This document shows positions 42,181 to 50,110 of a stretch of DNA of 64,000 nt, one piece after another. Where the stretch lies: NCBI GenBank assembly GCA_963783195.1, contig CAWAMV010000004.1, forward strand, positions 434,001-498,000, given 5' to 3'. Position 1 is the stretch's first letter. Every line of letters begins with the position of its first letter. A program made the position numbers and the translations under genes. Source of the DNA: Croceibacterium_B sp963783195. GTDB lineage: Bacteria > Pseudomonadota > Alphaproteobacteria > Sphingomonadales > Sphingomonadaceae. The notes beneath the pieces are model-generated. The model had not been told where the DNA came from. It ran no database searches and saw nothing but the letters and a program-made list of their open reading frames with translations.

Positions 42181-44790
42181 ATGACTTTCAAGAAATTCGG
42201 CCTCGTGTCGTCTTTTGCGCTGGTCGCCGCGCTTTCGAGCCCGGCTTTCGCGCAGGACAACAACCAGGACGACACGACGGGTGAGGCCGCGGTCGGCACG
42301 GTTGACGAGCAACTCGAGGAACAGCAGTCGACCCGCAACAACGAGATCATCGTCACTGCGGAATTCCGCGAAGCCAAGCTGCAGGATACTCCGATCGCCA
42401 TCACCGCGGTCAATTCCGAAATGCTCGAGGCGCGCGGCCAGACCGACATTGCCCAGGTCGCCGCCCAGGCGCCGAACGTGACGCTCACTCCGCAGCCGCA
42501 GAACGGCGGCTCGGGCCTCATCGCCTACATCCGCGGCGTCGGCCAGACCGACTTCAACTACGCGCTCGATCCGGGCGTCGGCATCTACATCGACGACGTG
42601 TTCATCCCGACGCTGTCGAGCTCGCTGCTCGACCTGATGGACCTCGACCGGATCGAGATCCTGCGCGGTCCGCAGGGCACGCTCGCGGGCAAGAACTCGA
42701 TCGGCGGCGCCATCAAGCTGTTCAGCGCAAAGCCGCGCGGCGACGGCTCGGGCTCGCTGCAGCTGACTTACGGCTCGTTCAACCGGGTCGAGGTACGCGG
42801 CATGGCCGACTTCCGCATCAACGACACCCTGGCCGCGCGCATTTCGGGCGTTTTCAAGGGCCGTGACGGTTACGTCGACCTGCTCGACTACGGCGTCTCT
42901 CATCCCGCTGGCAACGTGCCCGCCAACAACGCCCGCGGCGCTTATCCGGTGGTCGGCACGCAGGGCGGCCAGTCGATCGGCGCCGGGCGCATCGCCTTCA
43001 AGTGGCAGCCGACCGACCGGTTCGAGTTCAACATCTCGGGCGACTACACCCGCGAGCGGTCGGAGCCGGCGGCAACGGTGCTGATTGCCGCGGGCGCGCC
43101 GCAGAATGCGGCCAACCCGGTATTCGACCCGACCAAGCCCTACCCGGCCGTTGGTGCCGGGCCGGGCCAGCCGGCCTGGCTGCGCGGCAAGAACGGCCAG
43201 CCGGTTCCCTTTGACTGTCGGTTCGTCCCGACCGGTCAGTACGGCTGCGACAATCTCAGCTCCAGCGTCTACAGCGGGGACCGGCGTTTCATCGCCTATT
43301 CCAACTTCCTCGACGCCACGCTGCCGACCACGCAGTCGCCCTTCAAGCCCTATGCCGCCCTCCAGAACCAGGACTTCAACGGCTGGGGCATCATGGGCAA
43401 CGCGACTTATGACCTTAACGACAACATGCAGCTCGTCGGAATCGGATCGTGGCGTGAATACACCAGCTGGTTCGGCCAGGACCAGGATGCTTCGCCGGTG
43501 GCGGTCGCCCAACTCGACAACCGCCTCGATCACCGGGCGTGGAGCGCCGAGGTCCGCCTCAATGGCGATCTCGGTGGCGGGTTCGTCGACTACACGGTCG
43601 GCGGCTTCTACATGGACCAGCAGGGCAGCTACACCGCGCGCGTCGACCTGAACTATGCCGGGATCGACTTCATTCACGGTCCGGACCAGACGCCCTCGAC
43701 CTCGAAGGCGCTGTTCGCCAACGTCACGCTGCACCCGACCGATGCTTGGAGCATCACCGGCGGCCTGCGGCGTTCATGGGACGAGAAGACCTACACCTAC
43801 TTCCGGCGCAACCCGGACGGGACGGTCCCGGGCGTCTGCGAATTCTTCCTCGGTGCGCCCGTGGCCGGCCCAACGGGTATCGGCAACCAGCCGAACTGCC
43901 TGCTGGTCGGGCTGTTCAACCTCGACGGCAAGTACAAGGGCTCGCGGTGGGACTGGCGCATCGTCACCGACTATCGCTTCTCCGACGCCTTCCTGGCCTA
44001 TGCTTCGATCGCGACCGGCTACAAGGGTGGCGGCGTGAACCCGCGGCCGTTCTTCGGCCCGTCGACCGGCGAGTGCGGTCCGTTCAACTACAACCCGGAC
44101 GGCACCGTGATCCCCTCGCCGCCGTGCAACCAGGTCAAGCCGTTCAATCCCGAAAGCCTCACGACCTACGAAGTGGGCTTCAAGAGCGACTTCCTCGACC
44201 GGCGCGTCCGCCTCAACGGCGCGGTGTTCTACAACGACTACAACGACATCACCTTCACGCTTTCGGCCTGCCCGTCCTCGCCGTGCCTGCGTCCGACCAA
44301 CGTCGGCAAAGCCAAGGTCAAGGGCTTCGAGCTTGAAACGTCGCTGTTCCCGGTCGACGGCCTGACGATCGACGGCTCGCTGAGCTACATCGACATCAAG
44401 TACGACAAGGCCTCGGTTGCCGTTGCTGGCCTGAAGGGAACCGAGACGTTCCCCTACACGCCGAAGTGGAACTACAGCTTCGGTATCCAGTACGACTACG
44501 AAGTCGGCCCGGGGACCGTCGGCGTGCGTTTCGACGGCACCTACCGCTCGGCGATCTTCACCGAGACGGCCAACTCGCCGTGGAGCCGCATTCCCGGTCG
44601 CTTCCTCGGCAACGGCCGTCTGCAGTACACCACGGACGACCAGGACTGGCGCTTCGCGCTCGAGGTGCAGAACATCTTCGACAAGTATTACTTCATGAGC
44701 GTCAGCGACATCACCAAGTCGCTCGGTGCCGTCACCGGCGTCCCCGGCCTGCCGCGGACCTGGTCGCTTTCGGTCAAGCGCAACTTCTGA
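42181..44790 (+). CDS. TonB-dependent outer-membrane receptor
   Basis: This 869-aa protein has a signal peptide (MTFKKFGLVSS to SPAFAQD), a TonB-box-like segment NNEIIVTAEFREAKLQDTPI and a plug domain with IYIDDVFIP and RIEILRGPQGTLAGKNSIGGAI. A beta-barrel follows, ending in the C-terminal signature LSVKRNF with a final Phe. It belongs to the large sphingomonad group of receptors importing catabolic substrates, not only siderophores. GGGAGG precedes the ATG at 42181. Its divergent partner is the MFS importer; the pair suggests a substrate-specific uptake route. Confidence 0.94.
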   Translation: MTFKKFGLVSSFALVAALSSPAFAQDNNQDDTTGEAAVGTVDEQLEEQQSTRNNEIIVTAEFREAKLQDTPIAITAVNSEMLEARGQTDIAQVAAQAPNVTLTPQPQNGGSGLIAYIRGVGQTDFNYALDPGVGIYIDDVFIPTLSSSLLDLMDLDRIEILRGPQGTLAGKNSIGGAIKLFSAKPRGDGSGSLQLTYGSFNRVEVRGMADFRINDTLAARISGVFKGRDGYVDLLDYGVSHPAGNVPANNARGAYPVVGTQGGQSIGAGRIAFKWQPTDRFEFNISGDYTRERSEPAATVLIAAGAPQNAANPVFDPTKPYPAVGAGPGQPAWLRGKNGQPVPFDCRFVPTGQYGCDNLSSSVYSGDRRFIAYSNFLDATLPTTQSPFKPYAALQNQDFNGWGIMGNATYDLNDNMQLVGIGSWREYTSWFGQDQDASPVAVAQLDNRLDHRAWSAEVRLNGDLGGGFVDYTVGGFYMDQQGSYTARVDLNYAGIDFIHGPDQTPSTSKALFANVTLHPTDAWSITGGLRRSWDEKTYTYFRRNPDGTVPGVCEFFLGAPVAGPTGIGNQPNCLLVGLFNLDGKYKGSRWDWRIVTDYRFSDAFLAYASIATGYKGGGVNPRPFFGPSTGECGPFNYNPDGTVIPSPPCNQVKPFNPESLTTYEVGFKSDFLDRRVRLNGAVFYNDYNDITFTLSACPSSPCLRPTNVGKAKVKGFELETSLFPVDGLTIDGSLSYIDIKYDKASVAVAGLKGTETFPYTPKWNYSFGIQYDYEVGPGTVGVRFDGTYRSAIFTETANSPWSRIPGRFLGNGRLQYTTDDQDWRFALEVQNIFDKYYFMSVSDITKSLGAVTGVPGLPRTWSLSVKRNF

Positions 44791-44812
44791 TCGGCGCCAC
44801 ATCGGCGCAGGG

Positions 44813-44847
44813 GGGCGCGGATCCGCAAGGATCCGCGCCCTTCCTTT
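44813..44847 (+). terminator. Rho-independent terminator of the TonB receptor gene
   Basis: The inverted repeat GGGCGCGGATCC / GGATCCGCGCCC around GCAA is followed by TTCCTTTT. It starts 22 bp after the receptor stop. Confidence 0.85.
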
Positions 44848-44864
44848 TGCCCGCCGGAGAGGCG

Positions 44865-44893
44865 CAAAAAAGCCCGCACGAAGCGGGCTCTTT
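44865..44893 (-). terminator. Rho-independent terminator of ihfB
   Basis: On the minus strand AGCCCGC, a short loop and GCGGGCT are followed by a T6 run. It lies about 22 bp after the ihfB stop. Confidence 0.85.
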
Positions 44894-44914
44894 CGACCGA
44901 TTTTCGCTGCAACT

Positions 44915-45196
44915 CTAGTCGGCGTTGAGCCGTTCGCGCATTTCCTTGCCCGGCTTGAAATAGGGTACCCGCTTGGCCGGCACGTCGACCGCCTCCCCGG
45001 TGCGCGGATTGCGCCCGGTGCGGGCCTCGCGGCTGCGCGTGGAAAAGGCGCCGAAGCCGCGCAGTTCCACCCGGCCCCCTTCGGCCAGGCGCTTGCCGAT
45101 CTCGTCGAAGAATATCGTGACGACCTGCTCGACCTCTTCGGGCCGCAGGTCGGGGTTTTCCGAGGCGATTGCCTGTAGAAGTTCCGATCTGATCAT
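44915..45196 (-). CDS. ihfB: Integration host factor subunit beta
   Basis: A 93-aa HU/IHF-family DNA-bending protein. The start MIRSELLQAIASENPDL fits the IHF-beta subunit, and the DNA-intercalating arm ARTGRNPRTGEAVDVPAKRVPYFKPGKEMRERL contains the family Pro. I chose the ATG at 45196 because it gives the standard length and N-terminus; an earlier in-frame start at 45271 adds non-homologous residues. It forms a heterodimer with IHF-alpha encoded elsewhere. A terminator follows immediately. Confidence 0.94.
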   Translation of the reverse strand: MIRSELLQAIASENPDLRPEEVEQVVTIFFDEIGKRLAEGGRVELRGFGAFSTRSREARTGRNPRTGEAVDVPAKRVPYFKPGKEMRERLNAD

Positions 45197-45332
45197 TACC
45201 GTCTGCTTTTCCCCGTCAGCGGCGCCGTCCCCGTCATGACACGACACCGCTACGCGACCCGTCCACCGCAAACTTGCCAGAGTGGAGGGCCAAGCGCAAT
45301 CGTTCGCTCAACATATGTTCAGCGCGAGCGGA

Positions 45333-45674
45333 TCAGGCCCGTTCGAGCAGGTCCCGCGCGGCAATGCCGAGCCGTTCCATCCGGCTGCGCACCTCGGGCC
45401 ATTCCTCTTCCAGGAAGCGGCGGCGTTCGCGTTCGCGCAGGCGTTCGGCGGCACCGTCTGCCACGAACATCCCCACGCCCCGCTGCACCTGCACCAGCCC
45501 GTCGCTCTGGAACTGCTGGTAGGCCTTGGCGACGGTCAGGGGGTTGGCGCCCTGCTCGGCGGCGAAGGCGCGGACGGAAGGCAACATGTCGCCTTCGCCA
45601 TAGCGCCCCTCGATGATGGCCGCTGCGATCAGGTCGCGCAGCCTGAGGTATACGGGGCGGGTATCGTCGGCCAT
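45333..45674 (-). CDS. GntR-family regulator, YtrA subfamily
   Basis: The N-terminal winged HTH is PVYLRLRDLIAAAIIEGRYGEGDMLPSVRAFAAEQGANPLTVAKAYQQF with wing LVQVQRGVGMFV. The short C-terminal part (about 40 residues, helical, RERERRRFLEEEWPEVRSRM) identifies the YtrA subfamily, which lacks a large ligand domain and often controls transporter genes. It is divergent from the POT transporter at 45853 and may regulate it. At 113 aa it is slightly shorter than average. Confidence 0.92.
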   Translation of the reverse strand: MADDTRPVYLRLRDLIAAAIIEGRYGEGDMLPSVRAFAAEQGANPLTVAKAYQQFQSDGLVQVQRGVGMFVADGAAERLRERERRRFLEEEWPEVRSRMERLGIAARDLLERA

Positions 45675-45852
45675 CGGTGCATCAGTGCCATAATACAGCG
45701 TGGCGGGTCAAGCCTGCCGCCTTCGGCATGGGTCGGCCTGTCCGGTTTCTCGTGCAACAAACCCGCTTCACATCGCCTTGCGTTCGTCTAGGGTGCGCGC
45801 TTTCGCGCGAGGAGCGCGTGGCCGATAAAAGAGTGCAAGGGGATTAGGTCGC

Positions 45853-47496
45853 ATGAAGGACATGGCTGCTTGGAACGAGGGTGACTGGATCGCCGCGATC
45901 GGGGCGATCGCCCTGTTTGCCATTCTCGCCATCGGCGGGATCATCGCGTCGCGCCGCAGCGAGGAAGTCGTCGGTCACCCGCGCGGCCTGTTCGTGCTGT
46001 TCTACGCCGAGATGTGGGAGCGCTTCTCCTATTACGGCATGCGCGCCTTGCTGGTCCTGTACCTGACCAAGCACTGGCTGTTCGATGACGGCAAGGCCAC
46101 CCTGATCTACGGCGCGTACGGAGCGCTGGTCTACATCACCCCGGTGCTCGGCGGCATCATGGCCGACCGCTGGCTCGGCCAGCGCAAGGCGGTGCTGTTC
46201 GGCGGCATCCTGCTGGCGCTGGGCCACGGGCTCATGGCGGTCGAAGGCAACGGCGGACAGACCGATCCGGCGATCAACGTGTTCTGGGCCGCGCTGGCCT
46301 TCATCATCGTGGGCTCGGGTTTTCTCAAGGCGAACATCTCGGTCATCGTCGGCCAGCTCTACAAGATGTCGGACGTGCGCCGCGACGCCGCCTACACCAT
46401 CTTCTACATGGGCGTGAACGTCGGCGCCGCTCTGGGCACCATCCTCGTCGGCTATCTCGGCGAGACGATCGGCTGGGCATACGGTTTCGGCCTTGCCGGC
46501 ATCGGCATGGTCCTCGGCCTCATCATCTTCGTCATCGGCAAGCCTGCCCTGCGCGGACGTGGCGAGGCGCCGGAGCCGCTGGCGAAGGGCCGCGAGATGC
46601 TGCTCTACGGTATCGGCATTGCCGGCGTGGCGGTCATCTGGGCGCTCATCCAGTACCAGGACGTGATCCAGTCGCTGCTGATCGTCTCGGGCATCGCGAT
46701 GCTGGGGTACGTCCTGCTCGAAGCCTTCAAGATGCCGAAGCAGCCGCGCGAGCGCATGTTCGCCATGCTGTTCCTGATCGCGCTCAACCCGCTGTTCTGG
46801 GGATTGTTCGAACAGGCCGGTGGCAGCCTCAATCTCTACACCGACAAGTTCGTCGACCGCGGCGGCGTGCCGACCAGCCTGTTCCAGTCGATCAACCCGA
46901 TTTACATCGTGCTCTTCGCGCCGATCTTCGCTGCGCTCTGGCAGTGGCTCGGCAAGCGCGGGCTCGAGCCCTCGGCGCCAGCCAAGTTCGCCATCGCGCT
47001 GACCCAGGTCGGGCTCGGCTTCCTCGTCTTCGTGTGGGGTGCGGGCACGGCCGATCCGGCGGTGATGACGAGCGTGGTCTTCGTGTTCCTCATCTATCTC
47101 CTTCACACCACCGGCGAACTCTGCCTTTCGCCCGTCGGCCTGTCCGCGATGGCTCGCCTCTCGCCGGTCCACCTCGCCAGCTTCGTCATGGGTGCATGGT
47201 TCTACATGACCGCGGTGGGCAACTTCGTGGCCGGCAAGATCGGCGAAGCGACCGGTGGCGAGGGGGGCGAGATGTCGAAGGCGCTGGTCCTCGATGTCTA
47301 CTCCAAGATCGGCTGGATCACGATCGGAGTGTCCGTCGTCGTGCTCGCGGTGAGCCCGATCGTGAAGCGCTGGATGCACCTCGACACGCTCGAGGATCGC
47401 GAACCGGCCGACACGCTGGCCGGGCAGGAAGAGATCGGCGAGCCGCAGGCCGCCGGTTTCCACCCGGCGCTCGATCCGGACGGCCGCCGGCGATGA
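45853..47496 (+). CDS. Proton-dependent oligopeptide transporter (POT/PTR2 family)
   Basis: A 547-aa inner-membrane peptide/proton symporter with about 14 hydrophobic segments. The family motifs are present: EMWERFSYYGMRALLVLYL (the ExxERFxYYG motif for proton coupling), ITPVLGGIMADRWLG, and FYMGVNVGAALG, the PTR2 FYxxINxG signature with Val for Ile. It imports di- and tripeptides. The next gene, an FKBP, overlaps by 4 bp. Regulation by the divergent GntR protein is inferred. Confidence 0.95.
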   Translation: MKDMAAWNEGDWIAAIGAIALFAILAIGGIIASRRSEEVVGHPRGLFVLFYAEMWERFSYYGMRALLVLYLTKHWLFDDGKATLIYGAYGALVYITPVLGGIMADRWLGQRKAVLFGGILLALGHGLMAVEGNGGQTDPAINVFWAALAFIIVGSGFLKANISVIVGQLYKMSDVRRDAAYTIFYMGVNVGAALGTILVGYLGETIGWAYGFGLAGIGMVLGLIIFVIGKPALRGRGEAPEPLAKGREMLLYGIGIAGVAVIWALIQYQDVIQSLLIVSGIAMLGYVLLEAFKMPKQPRERMFAMLFLIALNPLFWGLFEQAGGSLNLYTDKFVDRGGVPTSLFQSINPIYIVLFAPIFAALWQWLGKRGLEPSAPAKFAIALTQVGLGFLVFVWGAGTADPAVMTSVVFVFLIYLLHTTGELCLSPVGLSAMARLSPVHLASFVMGAWFYMTAVGNFVAGKIGEATGGEGGEMSKALVLDVYSKIGWITIGVSVVVLAVSPIVKRWMHLDTLEDREPADTLAGQEEIGEPQAAGFHPALDPDGRRR

Positions 47497-47978
47497 ACAG
47501 AGCGCTCCTGGCCCTTGCCCTGATCGCGCTTCCGGCCGCGGCGAACGCGCAGGACGCGCCCGCCGTCGACCGATCGCAGGACATGGCCTGGCAGATGGCA
47601 CAGCAGCAGGCGCTGGCCAGCCGCCAGATGGCCGACGGCTGGTCCTGGCTGCCGGGCGGCGTGCTGTGGAAGCGCGTGAAGGGCGACGGCAGCGGCGCGC
47701 ATCCCACCGCGCGCGACACGGTGACGGTGCACTACAAGGGCACCTTCGTGGACGGCGAGACCTTCGACAGTTCCTACGAACGGGGTCAGCCGGCGACGTT
47801 CCCCCTCGGCGGGCTGATCAAGGCCTGGCAGGAAGCGATCCCGATGGCCGGGGTGGGCGACACAATCGAGCTCGCGATCCCCGCCACGATGGCTTACGGC
47901 CCGGTCGGCCGAGGCCCGATCCCCGGCGGCGCGACCTTGCTGTTCAGCATCGAACTGCTCGGCATCGAGGGTAGCTGA
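47493..47978 (+). CDS. FKBP-type peptidyl-prolyl cis-trans isomerase
   Basis: A 161-aa protein with a signal peptide (to about ANAQD), then an FKBP domain: DTVTVHYKGTFVDGETFDSSYERGQPATFPLGGLIKAWQEAIPMAGVGDTIEL and IPGGATLLFSIELLGI. It catalyses proline isomerisation during folding in the periplasm. Its ATG overlaps the stop of the peptide transporter (ATGA). The pairing with a peptide transporter is common in this order, but the functional link is unclear. Confidence 0.93.
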   Translation: MNRALLALALIALPAAANAQDAPAVDRSQDMAWQMAQQQALASRQMADGWSWLPGGVLWKRVKGDGSGAHPTARDTVTVHYKGTFVDGETFDSSYERGQPATFPLGGLIKAWQEAIPMAGVGDTIELAIPATMAYGPVGRGPIPGGATLLFSIELLGIEGS

Positions 47979-48152
47979 GCAGTCTGCGGGACGGCTGTGC
48001 AACTCCACTAGAGCCAAACGCGCAAAAACCGGCTAGGGGCAGCGGCACGATGCCGCGCGGCGAATCACGCCCGGGCCGGCCCCACTGCTCGTTTCAGCAA
48101 TGAAACCGCTTCCCCAAGCCGCCTTCGCGCGGCCCTATGCGATTGACCGAAC

Positions 48153-49988
48153 ATGTCCTTTTCCAACCTCTCCCCCCTCCTCGCCGACGCGCTCGCCGAA
48201 CGCGGCTATGAAGCGCCTACCCCCGTGCAGGCCGCGGTCCTCGAGTCCGAAGCGGCCGGGCGCGACCTGGTCGTTTCGGCCCAGACCGGCTCGGGCAAGA
48301 CCGTCGCCTTCGGCCTCGCGATGGAGCGGGAGCTGCTGGGCGGGAACGGCATGCTGCCGCTGGCGGAGAACCCGCTCGCGCTGGTCATCGCGCCGACGCG
48401 CGAGCTGGCGCTGCAGGTCAGCCGCGAGCTCGCCTGGCTCTACGCCAAGGCGGGCGTGCGCATTACCAGCTGCGTGGGCGGGATGGACCCCTCGAAGGAA
48501 CGCCGCGCGCTGGGCCACGGCGTGCATGTCGTCGTCGGCACCCCCGGGCGTTTGCGCGACCACCTCGAACGCGGCGCGCTGGTCCTGTCCGACCTGAAGG
48601 TGGCCGTGCTCGACGAGGCCGACGAGATGCTCGACATGGGCTTTCGTGAGGATCTCGAGGAGATCCTCGACGCCACTCCGGACGGCCGCCGCACCCTGCT
48701 GTTCTCGGCCACGATGCCGCGCCCGATCGTCGCGCTGGCCAAGCGCTATCAGCGCGACGCCCTGCGCATCGAGACGATGGGCGCCGATCGCGGGCACGGC
48801 GACATCGCCTACCAGGCGGTGACCGTCTCGCCGTCGGAAATCGAGAACGCGGTGGTCAACCTGCTGCGCTTCCACGAGGCCGAGACGGCGATCCTGTTCT
48901 GCGCCACGCGCGACAACGTGCGCCACCTCCACGCCACCCTGGTAGAGCGCGGGTTCGGCGCGGTGGCGCTGTCGGGCGAACATTCGCAGCAGGAGCGCAA
49001 CCACGCGCTGCAGGCATTGCGTGACCGCCGGGCGCGCGTCTGCGTGGCAACCGACGTCGCGGCGCGCGGCATCGACCTGCCGAGCGTCTCGCTGGTGGTC
49101 CATGTCGAGATCCCGCGCGATGCCGAGGCGCTGCAGCACCGCTCCGGCCGCACCGGGCGGGCGGGCAAGAAGGGGACTGCGGTCCTCATCGTCCCTTATC
49201 CGCGCCGGCGCCGCGTCGAATCGATGCTGCGCGGGGCCGGGATCGAAGCCGACTGGATCGGCGCGCCGACGCCCGAGATGATCCGGGCGAACGACCGCGA
49301 GCGCCTGCTCGCCGCGCTTCTCGCTCCGGCGGAGTTCGACGAGGAGGACCGCGCGCTGGCCGAACGGCTTATGGCCGAACGCAGCCCGCAGGACATCGCC
49401 GCCGCGCTTGTCGCCGCTCACCGGGCGAGGATGCCGCAGCCCGAGGAAATCATTCCCAACACGCCCGAGGCGCGCGCGGCCGACCGTCAGCAGCGCCATC
49501 GTCCCGGGTTCGAGGACTGCGTCTGGTATCGCCTCGACGTGGGCCGGCGGCAGAACGCCGACCCGCGCTGGATCCTGCCGCTGCTGTGCCGCCGGGGACA
49601 TATCACGCGCAACGAGATCGGCGCGATCCGCATCGCCGCCGACGAGACCTTCGTGGAGATTCCGCGCGGCTTGGCGGGCAAGTTCGATGCCGCGCTTTCG
49701 CGCACCGCCAGCGGGGAGGATCCGCAGGACGCCATCCGCATCGAGAAGTCCGAAGGCGGCCCGCGGGAGCAGGCGCGGGACAACCGCCGCGATGGGGGAA
49801 AACGAGAAGCCACCGGCCGCGGCGCACCGGGCCGCAACTATGCCAAACCCAGCCCGCGCGTGCACCGCAAGGGCCAGTCGAACGAAGATGGACCGCGCAG
49901 TCCCCGCCCGCCGCGTGACGGCGACAAGCCGTTCAAGAAGAAGTTCAAGCCAAAGGGCAAGCCGGGCATGGGCCCGAAACGCGGCTGA
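48153..49988 (+). CDS. DEAD-box RNA helicase with DbpA-like RNA-binding domain
   Basis: The 611-aa protein has the Q motif PTPVQ, motif I AQTGSGKT (about 43-50), DEAD at about 154-157, SAT (FSATMPR), ATDVAARGIDLP and HRSGRTGRAGKKG. After the helicase core (to about 370) a region with FEDCVWYRLDVGRRQNADPRW to FVEIPRGL looks like a DbpA/CsdA RNA-binding domain. A basic, disordered tail with repeated KPFKKKFKPKGK closes it. It likely assists ribosome assembly or cold adaptation. Confidence 0.95.
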   Translation: MSFSNLSPLLADALAERGYEAPTPVQAAVLESEAAGRDLVVSAQTGSGKTVAFGLAMERELLGGNGMLPLAENPLALVIAPTRELALQVSRELAWLYAKAGVRITSCVGGMDPSKERRALGHGVHVVVGTPGRLRDHLERGALVLSDLKVAVLDEADEMLDMGFREDLEEILDATPDGRRTLLFSATMPRPIVALAKRYQRDALRIETMGADRGHGDIAYQAVTVSPSEIENAVVNLLRFHEAETAILFCATRDNVRHLHATLVERGFGAVALSGEHSQQERNHALQALRDRRARVCVATDVAARGIDLPSVSLVVHVEIPRDAEALQHRSGRTGRAGKKGTAVLIVPYPRRRRVESMLRGAGIEADWIGAPTPEMIRANDRERLLAALLAPAEFDEEDRALAERLMAERSPQDIAAALVAAHRARMPQPEEIIPNTPEARAADRQQRHRPGFEDCVWYRLDVGRRQNADPRWILPLLCRRGHITRNEIGAIRIAADETFVEIPRGLAGKFDAALSRTASGEDPQDAIRIEKSEGGPREQARDNRRDGGKREATGRGAPGRNYAKPSPRVHRKGQSNEDGPRSPRPPRDGDKPFKKKFKPKGKPGMGPKRG

Positions 49989-50018
49989 GCGCTGCGCGGC
50001 CTAAGGAAGGCAGCGGGG

Positions 50019-50095
50019 CCCCGGATCGAGTCCGGGGCGACGTAGAATTCGTTTTCGTATTCTACTCTTTCGTCATCCCGGGCTTGACCCGGGAT
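50019..50095. repeat. REP-like palindromes between convergent genes
   Basis: The hairpin CCCCGGA-N5-TCCGGGG (50019-50037), an AGAAT/ATTCT inverted pair (50044-50063) and ATCCCGGG-N5-CCCGGGAT (50075-50095) fill the gap between the helicase and dxs genes. The outer two match the dispersed sphingomonad CCGGA-type repeats seen at 39716. Confidence 0.7.
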
Positions 50096-50110
50096 CCCGC
50101 TTGCTTCTGC

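Noticed and set aside
17053..44790. Integrated mobile island
   Set aside because: No integrase, transposase, flanking repeats or tRNA-end duplication is seen at the edges, and base composition looks like the flanks. tRNA-Leu at 16290 is near, but no attachment-site copy was found.
45844..47601. Minus-strand open frame of 585 codons
   Set aside because: It is antisense to the POT transporter and rich in Asp/His/Arg without a fold signature.
48135..49865. Minus-strand open frame of 576 codons
   Set aside because: It is antisense to the DEAD-box helicase and lacks any motif.
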